Made by a program: the position numbers and the translations under genes
The notes under the pieces: generated by a model
Database searches by the model: none
What the model saw: the letters and a program-made list of their open reading frames with translations, nothing else
Told to the model about the DNA's origin: nothing
Shown: positions 1-5,779 of the stretch, piece by piece
Position numbering within the stretch: the stretch's first letter is position 1
Layout of the letters: each line of letters begins with the position of its first letter
From: a virus
Virus record (IMG/VR): IMGVR_UViG_3300046171_000009
Span: 1-27,898 of that record
Length of the DNA: 27,898 nucleotides
Direction: 5' to 3' (one strand)

Positions 1-124
1 CATTATGTTTATTTTCGCATTGGCTTAGCCTTACTTTAAAAGCTTCTATCTTAAGATACATTTGAGTAAATAGTTTTTCTAACCTAGCTATTCTTTGTAT
101 CTGTGTGTGTTTCTTTGGTTTCAT
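1..124 (-). CDS. Small coiled-coil protein, 3' end beyond window
   Basis: An ATG at 124-122 overlaps the TGA of the upstream Mom-like gene (TGATG), and the frame stays open for 41 codons to the window edge, so the end is missing. The peptide begins MKPKKHTQIQRIARLEKL and is rich in Lys, Arg, Leu and Glu with heptad-like spacing, as expected of a short coiled coil. Small coiled-coil proteins starting this way occur in flavobacterial phages, but I know of no function. The overlap suggests translational coupling to the modification gene. That it is coding is inferred from the overlap and open frame only. Confidence 0.5.
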   Translation of the reverse strand, partial: MKPKKHTQIQRIARLEKLFTQMYLKIEAFKVRLSQCENKHN

Positions 125-831
125 CAAAATAATTTAATTTGTGTTTGAGGCTTGTAACTTGCATCATATCTTTTATTTGTTTCTTTTGGATAATTTTTAA
201 TTTTAAAAAGTTTACTTTTCATTATAATTTTTTTTTGTTTTCTTGTTCCATTTATAAATACATATCTATTTTTTGGGGGTCTTTCAACTTGGTATAAATC
301 ATCTCCATATTTTTCTTTTAGTTTTTTTACTCTGTCTTTTGAGTAAGCAAATTCATCAAATAATGTTCTTGTGTGTATATTTGGTCTTGATTTTAACTTC
401 CAATCTTTTTGAGTGTGGCTTTGACCTGTGTAATAAAAATTTGTAGCTTGATAAATATATCCATTATGACCAAAAGATTTATCAGCATAACTAACTATTA
501 TAATTGGTTTAGGTAATTTTTTTATACTATTAGAAACAAAAAAAGAAGTTGCATTTTTATCTAAATCATCATTAGTAATTAATCTATTTAATTCATATAC
601 CAAGTGCATATATTCAACACCAAATAAAGATTTTTTCATTTGCATTGGTACAGCATTACCAAAAGTAATGATACCTACTAAACATAAATCTTTGTACAAA
701 CCAAAAGAATATGTAAAAGAAGTCATTCTTTTTAAATAATGCTTTTTTAATATCCATTCTTTACAATCTTGCGTTGATATGCTTTTTACTTTATATTTTT
801 CTTTAATACTCAAAGTTCCCCTGTTAAACAA
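124..831 (-). CDS. mom: Mom-like DNA adenine modification protein (GNAT-fold)
   Basis: The protein (up to 235 aa) looks like the phage Mu Mom family, GNAT-fold enzymes that convert adenine in DNA to a carbamoylmethyl form and so block restriction. Supporting signatures are the N-terminal KHYLKRMTSFTYSFGLY block, VGIITFG, then YELNRL, VSYADKSFGHNGYIYQATNF and YYTG. The Lys/Arg-rich C-terminus could bind DNA. The start is uncertain: there is no ATG before residue 36, which is already inside the conserved region, and an in-frame TAA lies just upstream, so TTG at 831 or at 813 must be used unless a base is wrong. It lies last in the early block and overlaps the next ORF. It appears to use GAA and TTA codons more than the structural genes do, hinting at separate acquisition. 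Family assignment is fairly firm; activity is inferred. Confidence 0.8.
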   Translation of the reverse strand: MFNRGTLSIKEKYKVKSISTQDCKEWILKKHYLKRMTSFTYSFGLYKDLCLVGIITFGNAVPMQMKKSLFGVEYMHLVYELNRLITNDDLDKNATSFFVSNSIKKLPKPIIIVSYADKSFGHNGYIYQATNFYYTGQSHTQKDWKLKSRPNIHTRTLFDEFAYSKDRVKKLKEKYGDDLYQVERPPKNRYVFINGTRKQKKIIMKSKLFKIKNYPKETNKRYDASYKPQTQIKLF

Positions 832-857
832 TAGTTATCTAAGTAGGTTTAATATCT

Positions 858-1028
858 TCATACTATTGCGTTGTCTAATTGTTGTATTAAGTGTCTTAAC
901 TCGCTTCTCTCAAACTTACCAGTTATCTCTGCATTATAAGTCTTAAAAGTTAGATGATACATATCCTTCTCTGCTTCGTGTTTATTTTCTACTTTACCTA
1001 AGTACTCTATCTTTAAATTGAATTTCAT
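858..1028 (-). CDS. Hypothetical 56-aa protein
   Basis: The ATG at 1028-1026 overlaps the TGA of the upstream DUF5664-like gene (ATGA), a coupling pattern repeated through this phage. The product starts MKFNLKIEYLGKVENK and ends in RHLIQQLDNAIV. It has no membrane segment or Cys. Predicted character is a beta-rich N-terminal half followed by a short helix. I do not recognise a family. Existence rests on the tight overlap, a full-length open frame and its position in a string of small early genes. Confidence 0.55.
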   Translation of the reverse strand: MKFNLKIEYLGKVENKHEAEKDMYHLTFKTYNAEITGKFERSELRHLIQQLDNAIV

Positions 1029-1333
1029 ATTGATTTATTGTATTTACTTAAAGGTGCTTTACCTTCTCTTTCTAATTCTTTTTGTAGATTCGCTAAAGCT
1101 CTCCAGGCTACTTTAGCTGAGTGTTTTTGACCATCTGTATCTGTTGTACCACATTCCATTAAATGTCTAGCTAAAGCATCTAATTCGTCTGAGGACTTAG
1201 ATCTATCCCAGTGCAAAGGCAAATCTGGATGATGCTGAATATTACCAGAGTAAGATACTTTAGATACTTCTCTTATAGCATCTGGAAAGTATTTTAATAC
1301 TCCACTATATACAGGCATTTTCTTCCTACTCAT
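1025..1333 (-). CDS. DUF5664-type dATP/dGTP diphosphohydrolase-like protein (MazZ-like domain)
   Basis: The 102-aa protein carries the signatures of the DUF5664 / dGTP_diPhyd_N family: LHWDRSKSSDELDALARHLM near residues 40-60, then DTDGQKHSAKVAWRALANLQ. Family knowledge: these helical proteins are related to the MazG-like phage enzymes that hydrolyse dATP or dGTP, and in 2-aminoadenine phages the MazZ member supplies precursor. The Asp/Glu and His residues needed for metal and nucleotide binding appear present but I cannot map them to a structure. No PurZ is visible here, so a Z-genome is not shown; a general role in shaping nucleotide pools is equally possible. It is coupled to the 56-aa ORF downstream by ATGA. 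Confidence 0.75.
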   Translation of the reverse strand: MSRKKMPVYSGVLKYFPDAIREVSKVSYSGNIQHHPDLPLHWDRSKSSDELDALARHLMECGTTDTDGQKHSAKVAWRALANLQKELEREGKAPLSKYNKSI

Positions 1334-1335
1334 TT

Positions 1336-1503
1336 TTAATAATTTACTTCTATAAAATTAGCTATTTCTTTACAATCTTTACATCTACTTGTTTCTCTCC
1401 ATCTCTCAGCTCCACAACACTCTGACACTTCTCTCCATTTATCTGGAGGAAGATTCTTAGATCTTATCCAGTCTCTAATAGGTTTAGGTAGCCTAAAAGT
1501 CAT
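1336..1503 (-). CDS. Small Cys-rich protein, possible zinc ribbon (55 aa)
   Basis: The open frame starts at ATG 1503-1501 and stops 2 nt before the DUF5664-like gene. It encodes MTFRLPKPIRDWIRSKNLPP followed by a Cys-Cys pair at 29-30 and a CKDC pair at 41-44, a spacing that could bind zinc. It overlaps the preceding 43-aa ORF by 11 nt. The tight packing and Cys arrangement support it being real. The function is unknown; a small DNA- or protein-binding accessory is a guess. Confidence 0.55.
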   Translation of the reverse strand: MTFRLPKPIRDWIRSKNLPPDKWREVSECCGAERWRETSRCKDCKEIANFIEVNY

Positions 1504-1624
1504 ACTTCATTCTAACTACTTGCCACCATTTAAGATGCTCATATTCTTCTTCTGTAAAGACAAATACTCTTCCCTTACTATTTATTATACAGTGTAAACC
1601 AGTTTCTAAAATTCTATGTTCCAT
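1493..1624 (-). CDS. Hypothetical 43-aa protein
   Basis: The ATG at 1624-1622 shares a base with the TAA of the preceding gene (TAATG). The product starts MEHRILETGLHCIINSKGRV and ends VVRMKYDF, with an aromatic EYEHLKWW stretch. I do not recognise a family. The shared stop/start with the gene before and the 11-nt overlap with the gene after fit the layout of this block, which is the main reason to accept it. Confidence 0.5.
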   Translation of the reverse strand: MEHRILETGLHCIINSKGRVFVFTEEEYEHLKWWQVVRMKYDF

Positions 1625-1830
1625 TATTCGTTATGTTTAATTAATAATTCTTTTATTTCTTCTAATTGATTCGCATCAAAGAGATTATAGATATCTACCC
1701 CTCTGACAAAAACAGAGTACAGATACACTTCTGGAGCAGATCCTATATAGTCATAGGTTTGCTCTTCTCCTTCTTCATAATCATACTCTATCCAGAGCTC
1801 TATATCGTTATACTCAATCTCTGTTTGCAT
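1624..1830 (-). CDS. Acidic hypothetical phage protein (68 aa)
   Basis: I chose ATG at 1830, not the TTG one codon upstream. The protein is strongly acidic and Tyr-rich: MQTEIEYNDIELWIEYDYEE, then QTYDYIGSAPEV, VFVRGVDIYNLF and a final QLEEIKELL helix. Small proteins with this pattern (two beta strands, a YDYxG turn and a terminal helix) are frequent in phage early regions, without known function. The high negative charge is reminiscent of DNA mimics, but that is speculation. Its start overlaps the previous gene by 17 nt. Confidence 0.65.
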   Translation of the reverse strand: MQTEIEYNDIELWIEYDYEEGEEQTYDYIGSAPEVYLYSVFVRGVDIYNLFDANQLEEIKELLIKHNE

Positions 1831-2050
1831 CAATTCTTAGTTTTAAATTTTCATCTCTAAACTTTTTAAGCTGCTTATCTTTAACCATTAGATTAATCTC
1901 TAAGGAATTAGTGTAAGTATACATCTCATAAAGACATTTAGCTAAACTATCTAAGATTTTTGTATCTGGCTTAGCCTCTTTCCATTTGACAAACTGCTCA
2001 GCTAGTGCAGAAAAATTAGCTTCAAACAGTTGTTTATCTAATAAGTTCAT
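1814..2050 (-). CDS. Hypothetical helical protein (78 aa)
   Basis: Starting at ATG 2050, the protein begins MNLLDKQLFEANFSALAEQF and ends in a charged helix with DKQLKKFRDENLKLR that looks like a coiled coil. It has no Cys and no membrane segment. It is the first gene after a 57-nt gap whose final bases (TTAATGATAACAA before the ATG) closely match the leader of the gene at 5434-5640, and both proteins begin MNLL. This suggests shared regulation or a duplicated leader. The function is unknown. Confidence 0.65.
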   Translation of the reverse strand: MNLLDKQLFEANFSALAEQFVKWKEAKPDTKILDSLAKCLYEMYTYTNSLEINLMVKDKQLKKFRDENLKLRIDANRD

Positions 2051-2107
2051 TTGTTATCATTAATAAATTATATACAATAATACAAAATTGTTCACTATTT
2101 ACCAAAT
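2051..2107 (-). promoter_or_regulatory. Leader with conserved TGATAACAA box; weak promoter candidate
   Basis: This 57-nt gap contains no gene. Directly before the ATG at 2050 lies TTAATGATAACAA, nearly the same as the leader before the ATG at 5640 (TTAATTGATAACAAT). A TAAATTTG at its upstream edge fits the Bacteroidetes -7 form TAnnTTTG, but I see no convincing TTTG about 20 nt further upstream. An operator or translational leader is as likely as a promoter. Confidence 0.3.
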
Positions 2108-2560
2108 TTATGAACACTTATCTTTAAAGTAGTCATCCCACACTCCATCCTCATCCTCTTGATATCTATTGATAATAGAGGCTTGAGATTCCTTTAGCAT
2201 ATAAACTTCCTTAGATACTTTAGTCTTATCCCACATTGTAGTTTTAGGACAGGCTTTATCATCTATAGTAGGCATTTCTATTTTATTTAACCAGTAGAGA
2301 TAATTACCTTTAGGATCATTAACAAAGTATAACTTAACCACATCCTCATCTAAACTCATTAGCCTATCGTATTTAGCTTTCTCTAGCATTTTAGTTTCAT
2401 AGTACTTATTTCTAGCCTTGATCTCTACAACAGCTCGGAATCCTTTTGGTGTATATCCTCTAGCATCATAGAAGGTGTTTTCATTTCCACACCATTCTAA
2501 ATTCCATCCACATAAATTTAGTAGATGTATTAAAGCTTTCTCGTACTTTTCTATATTCAT
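2108..2560 (-). CDS. Putative PD-(D/E)XK nuclease
   Basis: The 150-aa protein shows a nuclease-like core: an N-terminal helix (EKYEKALIHLL), D32 in YDARG, then VVEIKAR with E46 and K48. That gives the D...ExK spacing of the PD-(D/E)XK fold seen in Holliday-junction resolvases and restriction-like enzymes. A following YYE and a downstream beta region (VVKLYFVNDP) also fit. The later half (residues 90-150) I cannot place. Its position beside sigma and recombination genes suits a role in DNA processing. The superfamily call rests on the motif alone; a non-catalytic relative is possible. Confidence 0.5.
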   Translation of the reverse strand: MNIEKYEKALIHLLNLCGWNLEWCGNENTFYDARGYTPKGFRAVVEIKARNKYYETKMLEKAKYDRLMSLDEDVVKLYFVNDPKGNYLYWLNKIEMPTIDDKACPKTTMWDKTKVSKEVYMLKESQASIINRYQEDEDGVWDDYFKDKCS

Positions 2561-2769
2561 TCTTTTGGTTTTTCTATAGAACTCCAGTGATTATTTAGTT
2601 CTTTTATCCATTGCTGGTATCTGCTTTTATTACAGGTACAAGGCTTCCAATATTTTCTATTAAATACATCTGAATAGTATTCTGCTATCATCTTTACTTC
2701 TTTTGCAGATATCTCTTTAGAAGTAGATTCTCTAAACTTTTTCCAGTTAGTGTATTGTTCTAAATTCAT
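2557..2769 (-). CDS. Hypothetical protein with CTCN motif (70 aa)
   Basis: The protein begins MNLEQYTNWKKFRES and holds the segment AEYYSDVFNRKYWKPCTCN followed by a Gln/Trp-rich helix. A single CxC pair flanked by aromatic residues recurs in small proteins of flavobacterial phages that I recall, without known function. The ATG overlaps the TGA of the preceding 44-aa ORF (ATGA), and its own stop overlaps the start of the nuclease-like gene by 4 nt, so the three are likely translated together. Confidence 0.65.
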   Translation of the reverse strand: MNLEQYTNWKKFRESTSKEISAKEVKMIAEYYSDVFNRKYWKPCTCNKSRYQQWIKELNNHWSSIEKPKE

Positions 2770-2900
2770 TTTCTATCAAAATAATTATCCAGGTAATCTC
2801 TTCTTTCACTACATCCACAATCATCTCCCCAAATCTTTTTTACGATCCACTGAATACCTACAGCTTTAAAGATCTTCTCTAGTAAAGTCCCTACTTTCAT
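2766..2900 (-). CDS. Small DCGC-motif protein (44 aa)
   Basis: The ATG at 2900-2898 lies inside the last 35 nt of the sigma-like gene in another frame. The product starts MKVGTLLEKIFKAVGIQWIV and then carries DDCGCSERRDYLD. A hydrophobic helix followed by DCGC and a basic patch is a recurring small protein in Bacteroidetes phages as I remember it; function unknown. The ATGA overlap with the next gene supports translation. Confidence 0.6.
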   Translation of the reverse strand: MKVGTLLEKIFKAVGIQWIVKKIWGDDCGCSERRDYLDNYFDRK

Positions 2901-3402
2901 TAATTTGTTTTTTAATATGTTTTATTGTGTTGTATAAAGAATAATAGCTAATTCCTGTCTCTCTAGATAATTGAGTAATCTTTTTCCCATTCTCAAATAT
3001 CTCTTCATATATAGTTTTATAGTATAGCTTTTTTAGTACTTGATTATCATAATCTAAGTCATCATCTTGATAATTAATAGAATTAGATTCTAGCCATTTA
3101 GTAATAGCTCTTACTTTATCATATTTATTATCCTCTATATACTCTTCATCCTCTATCTCTGGTAGGTATTCTAAATCAACTAACTCTATATTCTTTTCTT
3201 TTCTCTTAATATCAAATACCATATTTCTTAATATAACGTAGCAGCCATAAAAATTAGGACTATTCTCGTCATAAGAATAATCCTTATCTTTCATTTTTAT
3301 ATAAAACTCCTGAACTATGTCTTTTGCTGTGTCAATATTACATCCTAACTCTAAGACATAACCTATCCATAATCTATGATACTTAAAAACTCTGCTAAGC
3401 AT
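2866..3402 (-). CDS. Sigma-70-family-like RNA polymerase sigma factor
   Basis: The 178-aa protein has a region-2-like N-terminus (residues 5-70) with AKDIVQEFYIKM, close to the core-binding helix of ECF-type sigma factors, and NFYGCYVILRNMVFDIKRK. An acidic linker covers roughly 71-95. A C-terminal helix-turn-helix (about 134-170, KKITQLSRETGISYYSLYNTIKHI) resembles region 4. It would redirect host RNA polymerase to phage promoters; the ACGTTATATTA boxes before late genes are the obvious candidate targets. Its start overlaps the stop of the membrane-protein gene by 8 nt. Many helix-turn-helix phage regulators look alike, so a sigma-like regulator without true sigma activity is the alternative. 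Confidence 0.75.
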   Translation of the reverse strand: MLSRVFKYHRLWIGYVLELGCNIDTAKDIVQEFYIKMKDKDYSYDENSPNFYGCYVILRNMVFDIKRKEKNIELVDLEYLPEIEDEEYIEDNKYDKVRAITKWLESNSINYQDDDLDYDNQVLKKLYYKTIYEEIFENGKKITQLSRETGISYYSLYNTIKHIKKQINESRDFTREDL

Positions 3403-3610
3403 CTTTAATATATGTAATAGAGATTAGTATAATACCAAACATAACCTGGAATATTACTCTAGTACCTTCTTCTACTTCTTCTTCATCATATAGGAATAAA
3501 AGACCGAAGCCAGTTATGATATGGAATTGTATAGCTGGATTATATTTGTCGGTTATTACTATAAGAAATATAAGTAGTAATATAAAAGCTCCAATAGTAT
3601 ATATAATCAT
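3395..3610 (-). CDS. Small membrane protein (71 aa)
   Basis: There are two clear hydrophobic segments: IGAFILLLIFLIVI at residues 6-19 and VIFQVMFGIILISITYI near the C-terminus, with a third weaker one (IITGFGLLFLY) in the middle. An acidic DEEEVEEG lies between them. It sits in the cell membrane by prediction. It is placed between the helicase and the sigma-like gene and overlaps the latter. No family is recognised; superinfection exclusion or host takeover are possible roles but nothing in the sequence shows them. Confidence 0.6.
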   Translation of the reverse strand: MIIYTIGAFILLLIFLIVITDKYNPAIQFHIITGFGLLFLYDEEEVEEGTRVIFQVMFGIILISITYIKDA

Positions 3611-3643
3611 AACCTTAATTTTATCTTAAAGTTACAATTTTTT

Positions 3644-4570
3644 TTATACTTTTTTTAAGAACTCATTAGCCTTGACATCTTCACTTATTAATTTTACTAT
3701 AGATTTACCATCTATTTCAAAGCCTACATTATTAATCATTGACTTTAATTTTATAGGCTCATCTAAGCTTGTAGGCTTACCTCCTGTCTCTACCTCTTTT
3801 ACTTTCCTAACGTGGATATGAGTATACATCCAATCGCTAGGATGCTGAATATATCTATGTACTACCCAAAAGTCATCTGCTCTGTTTACAAACTTACCTC
3901 CCCCTTCTACATCACTAGCCATAGGAGGAATAGGATAACCACCATACTGATGATCTATTCTATGTAGCATTCTTATAGCTCCAGTATTAGCGTGGACATT
4001 CAACCAAATAGTAATGTTATTGTTTTTGCAGAATAATCTGAATTCAGTTGTAGCCTGGTAATCGTATTCGTGTCCCCCTAAGCTCTTCATAAGCTTCTCA
4101 TCCTTTGCTAGTGAGTTGTAAGGATCAATCATAAATCCGTGATAGTCCCAAGCATTTTTATATTGTAATCCTAAATTAAGTAAATCTCTATAAGTATAAA
4201 GCTTTTCTGAATCTATTATCTTGAAGTAGTTTGCTATAAAGTCTGTGCATTTAATAAATGTTTCTTCACTTATTTGCTCCAGTGGTTTTCTTGTTAGGTA
4301 CTCTACCAGCTTTCTTATAATACTATGTGGTTGATTCTCGCTGGAAAATATTAACCATCTCTTTCCGTATTTAAGAGTGTAGCATAACATTAAAAAAAGT
4401 ACTGCAGAAGTTTTACCTACATTAGCCTGTCCCAGTATTACATTAAAACCATTAGGTTTAAATCTTAAGTAATCATCTATCTCTGGTATATCTAATCTTA
4501 ATCCTTCTTTTACACTACCATTTCTTATCTGTCTTAGTTTCTCTAGTTGTTCGTTATAATTTATTATCAT
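3644..4570 (-). CDS. RecA-fold replicative helicase / DnaB-like ATPase
   Basis: The 308-aa protein is a single RecA-like domain. Walker A is GQANVGKTS (47-55), the catalytic-type Glu lies in FSSENQ (E78), Walker B is GFMIDPYNSL with D149, and a sensor-like NVHAN follows at 191-195. This order matches the C-terminal domain of DnaB / T7 gp4-type ring helicases. No N-terminal primase or DnaG-binding domain is present, so it is a short form needing partners. It would unwind DNA at the fork, or act as a recombination ATPase. The ATG follows directly after a terminator hairpin, which suggests reduced or separate expression from the genes before it. Confidence 0.8.
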   Translation of the reverse strand: MIINYNEQLEKLRQIRNGSVKEGLRLDIPEIDDYLRFKPNGFNVILGQANVGKTSAVLFLMLCYTLKYGKRWLIFSSENQPHSIIRKLVEYLTRKPLEQISEETFIKCTDFIANYFKIIDSEKLYTYRDLLNLGLQYKNAWDYHGFMIDPYNSLAKDEKLMKSLGGHEYDYQATTEFRLFCKNNNITIWLNVHANTGAIRMLHRIDHQYGGYPIPPMASDVEGGGKFVNRADDFWVVHRYIQHPSDWMYTHIHVRKVKEVETGGKPTSLDEPIKLKSMINNVGFEIDGKSIVKLISEDVKANEFLKKV

Positions 4571-4575
4571 AGTTC

Positions 4576-4604
4576 AAAAAAAAGGCTACCCATATAGAGT
4601 AGCC
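4576..4604 (-). terminator. Rho-independent terminator between ssDNA-binding-like gene and helicase
   Basis: On the minus strand GGCTAC (4604-4599) and GTAGCC (4589-4584) form a perfect 6-bp stem around a 9-nt loop, followed by eight T. It lies 18 nt after the stop of the 93-aa gene and ends 5 nt before the helicase ATG, so it could attenuate helicase expression. Confidence 0.8.
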
Positions 4605-4622
4605 AAATAAACAAAATATATA

Positions 4623-4904
4623 TTAGAAAGGCAAATCTGCTGTTTCTCTATCTGGCATATGTTCTTTAGAAGATACAGGATCTTTCTTAGGAGAATCATA
4701 CACTCTAGCATAATACTTGTTAGGATCTTTACCAGATCTTAATACATCAAAAGTTAAATATCCTTTATTAGCTTCTGCTTTGTCTTTGTTTTTCTCTATC
4801 CATTCAGACATCTCTTTAGCATTAAAAGAAATATTAGTTACTATGAAATCTAGCTTAGAGCTTCTTGGGAATAGGAAGTTTAAAAATTCTATATTATTAT
4901 CCAT
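4623..4904 (-). CDS. Putative ssDNA-binding accessory protein with SSB-like tail (93 aa)
   Basis: The protein ends RETADLPF, recalling the acidic DDDIPF tip with which bacterial SSB recruits replication partners. The body includes FIVTNISFNAKEMSEWIEKN and then a beta-rich GYLTFDVLRSGKDPNKYYARV, which could be part of an OB fold, and a low-complexity linker (SPKKDPVSSKEH) before the tip, as in SSB. It lies two bases after a second OB-like protein and before the helicase. A role in replication is inferred from this context; no close family is recognised. Confidence 0.5.
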   Translation of the reverse strand: MDNNIEFLNFLFPRSSKLDFIVTNISFNAKEMSEWIEKNKDKAEANKGYLTFDVLRSGKDPNKYYARVYDSPKKDPVSSKEHMPDRETADLPF

Positions 4905-4906
4905 TG

Positions 4907-5287
4907 TTATTTAGTTATCCAATTAAACATTATCTCAGCATCTTCTATTACAGATTGTACATCACTTGAAGCCCTACCAGCGTGAAGCTCTGAGGATGCT
5001 TTAATACAAGTCTGTTTAATAATAGATGTTTGTATATCATCTCTAGAGGTATTAGGTCTAGAGTTGTTTGAGCTATAGTTTTTATTAGAGTAATCGTCTC
5101 TAACTAACTTAGCATTTTTCATCTCTGCATTACTGACAGTATATTTTATACTATCTCCTACAGATGCTTTAAAATCTCCTTTAGCAAAAAAAGTAAAAGC
5201 TTCTCCATCTGCAAAGGTTACTAGGTATTTATTCATACCATTCCATTGACCATTAGTGTCTATGTACTTGATTCTTCCGTTTTTCAT
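4907..5287 (-). CDS. OB-fold-like protein, possible ssDNA-binding (126 aa)
   Basis: The first 60 residues look like an OB-fold barrel: GRIKYIDTNGQWNGMNKYLV, then FADGEAFTFFAKGDFKASVG and DSIKYTV. After this comes a Ser/Asn-rich linker (SNKNYSSNNSRPNTSRDD) and a helical C-terminus (SIIKQTCIKASSELHAGR onward). An N-terminal barrel plus flexible linker is typical of ssDNA-binding proteins. It sits upstream of the SSB-tailed protein and the helicase, so the three may work at the fork. This is an inference from pattern and order; I cannot name a family. Confidence 0.5.
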   Translation of the reverse strand: MKNGRIKYIDTNGQWNGMNKYLVTFADGEAFTFFAKGDFKASVGDSIKYTVSNAEMKNAKLVRDDYSNKNYSSNNSRPNTSRDDIQTSIIKQTCIKASSELHAGRASSDVQSVIEDAEIMFNWITK

Positions 5288-5297
5288 TTAGTTAAAT

Positions 5298-5444
5298 TTA
5301 GTTATTATATAGGTTATTATGTTTCTCTCTTTCTAGCTGAATCTCAAGATACTCTATTCTTTTCTCTAAAGCTTGTATCCTAGCAAACAGATAGTTTTCC
5401 ATCTCTAAAGATGAAACTCTTATTATATCTTCACTATGAGTCAT
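5298..5444 (-). CDS. Small coiled-coil protein (48 aa)
   Basis: The ATG at 5444-5442 overlaps the end of the gene before by 11 nt, and the stop lies 10 nt before the next ATG. The product starts MTHSEDIIRVSSLEMENYLF and continues as a regular heptad coil (RIQALEKRIEYLEIQLEREK). It probably self-associates. No function is known. Confidence 0.55.
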   Translation of the reverse strand: MTHSEDIIRVSSLEMENYLFARIQALEKRIEYLEIQLEREKHNNLYNN

Positions 5445-5640
5445 ATTCTTGAAAAAATTTAAAAGCATCTAAACTATTAAATATAAAGTCCATTTGAACT
5501 ATAGTTCCATAAGTTAGATCTGTAATAAACTTATTTTCTTCTAGTTGTGAAGTAATACTCCCTACTAATAGAGGATATTTAGTATTAGATTCTTGGAGTT
5601 TTTGCCTATAGTGAGGCTTTAGTCTTTGTAGTAAATTCAT
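5434..5640 (-). CDS. Hypothetical protein, first gene of the early transcript (68 aa)
   Basis: Starting MNLLQRLKPHYRQKLQESNT, this protein ends in TIVQMDFIFNSLDAFKFFQE. It has no clear domain. It is the first gene after a terminator and a good Bacteroidetes-type promoter (5663-5694), so it should be the promoter-proximal product of the replication block. The leader TTGATAACAAT just before the ATG recurs before the gene at 1814-2050, whose protein also begins MNLL. Confidence 0.65.
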   Translation of the reverse strand: MNLLQRLKPHYRQKLQESNTKYPLLVGSITSQLEENKFITDLTYGTIVQMDFIFNSLDAFKFFQEYDS

Positions 5641-5662
5641 ATTGTTATCAATTAATTCATTC

Positions 5663-5694
5663 CAAAAGTATATAAAATTTTGTTAATAAACAAA
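5663..5694 (-). promoter_or_regulatory. Bacteroidetes-type promoter (TTTG-N20-TAnnTTTG)
   Basis: On the minus strand TTTG (5694-5691) is followed after 20 nt by TACTTTTG (5670-5663), matching the known Bacteroidetes consensus TTTG ... TAnnTTTG. Transcription would begin near 5655, giving a short leader to the ATG at 5640. It lies just after a terminator, as expected for the promoter of a new operon using the host sigma factor. An inverted copy of the leader box TGATAACAA occurs at 5742-5750 on the plus strand. Confidence 0.7.
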
Positions 5695-5702
5695 TAGTAA
5701 AC

Positions 5703-5731
5703 AAAAAAAAGAGCATCCCTAAGGACACTCT
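5703..5731 (-). terminator. Rho-independent terminator after NinG-like gene
   Basis: On the minus strand AGAGTGTCC and GGATGCTCT pair over 9 bp (including G-U pairs) around a TTAG loop, followed by eight T. It closes the transcript coming from the lysis and NinG-like genes just before the promoter at 5663-5694. Confidence 0.8.
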
Positions 5732-5779
5732 TCTCTGAACAATGATAACAAACTTAAACTAAGTTTACGCAAAAATAAC

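Noticed and set aside
1666-1860. Plus-strand open frames such as 1666-1860, 4717-4914, 6649-6879, 7194-7403, 9861-10052, 10339-10542, 17360-17548 and 19356-19544
   Set aside because: All lie opposite to or across well-supported minus-strand genes and encode low-complexity or Ser/Cys-rich sequence with no recognisable pattern.
3229-3239. ACGTTATATTA box as a firm promoter
   Set aside because: It lies inside the sigma-like coding region (codons for YVIL), so it may be chance; kept only as part of a finding.
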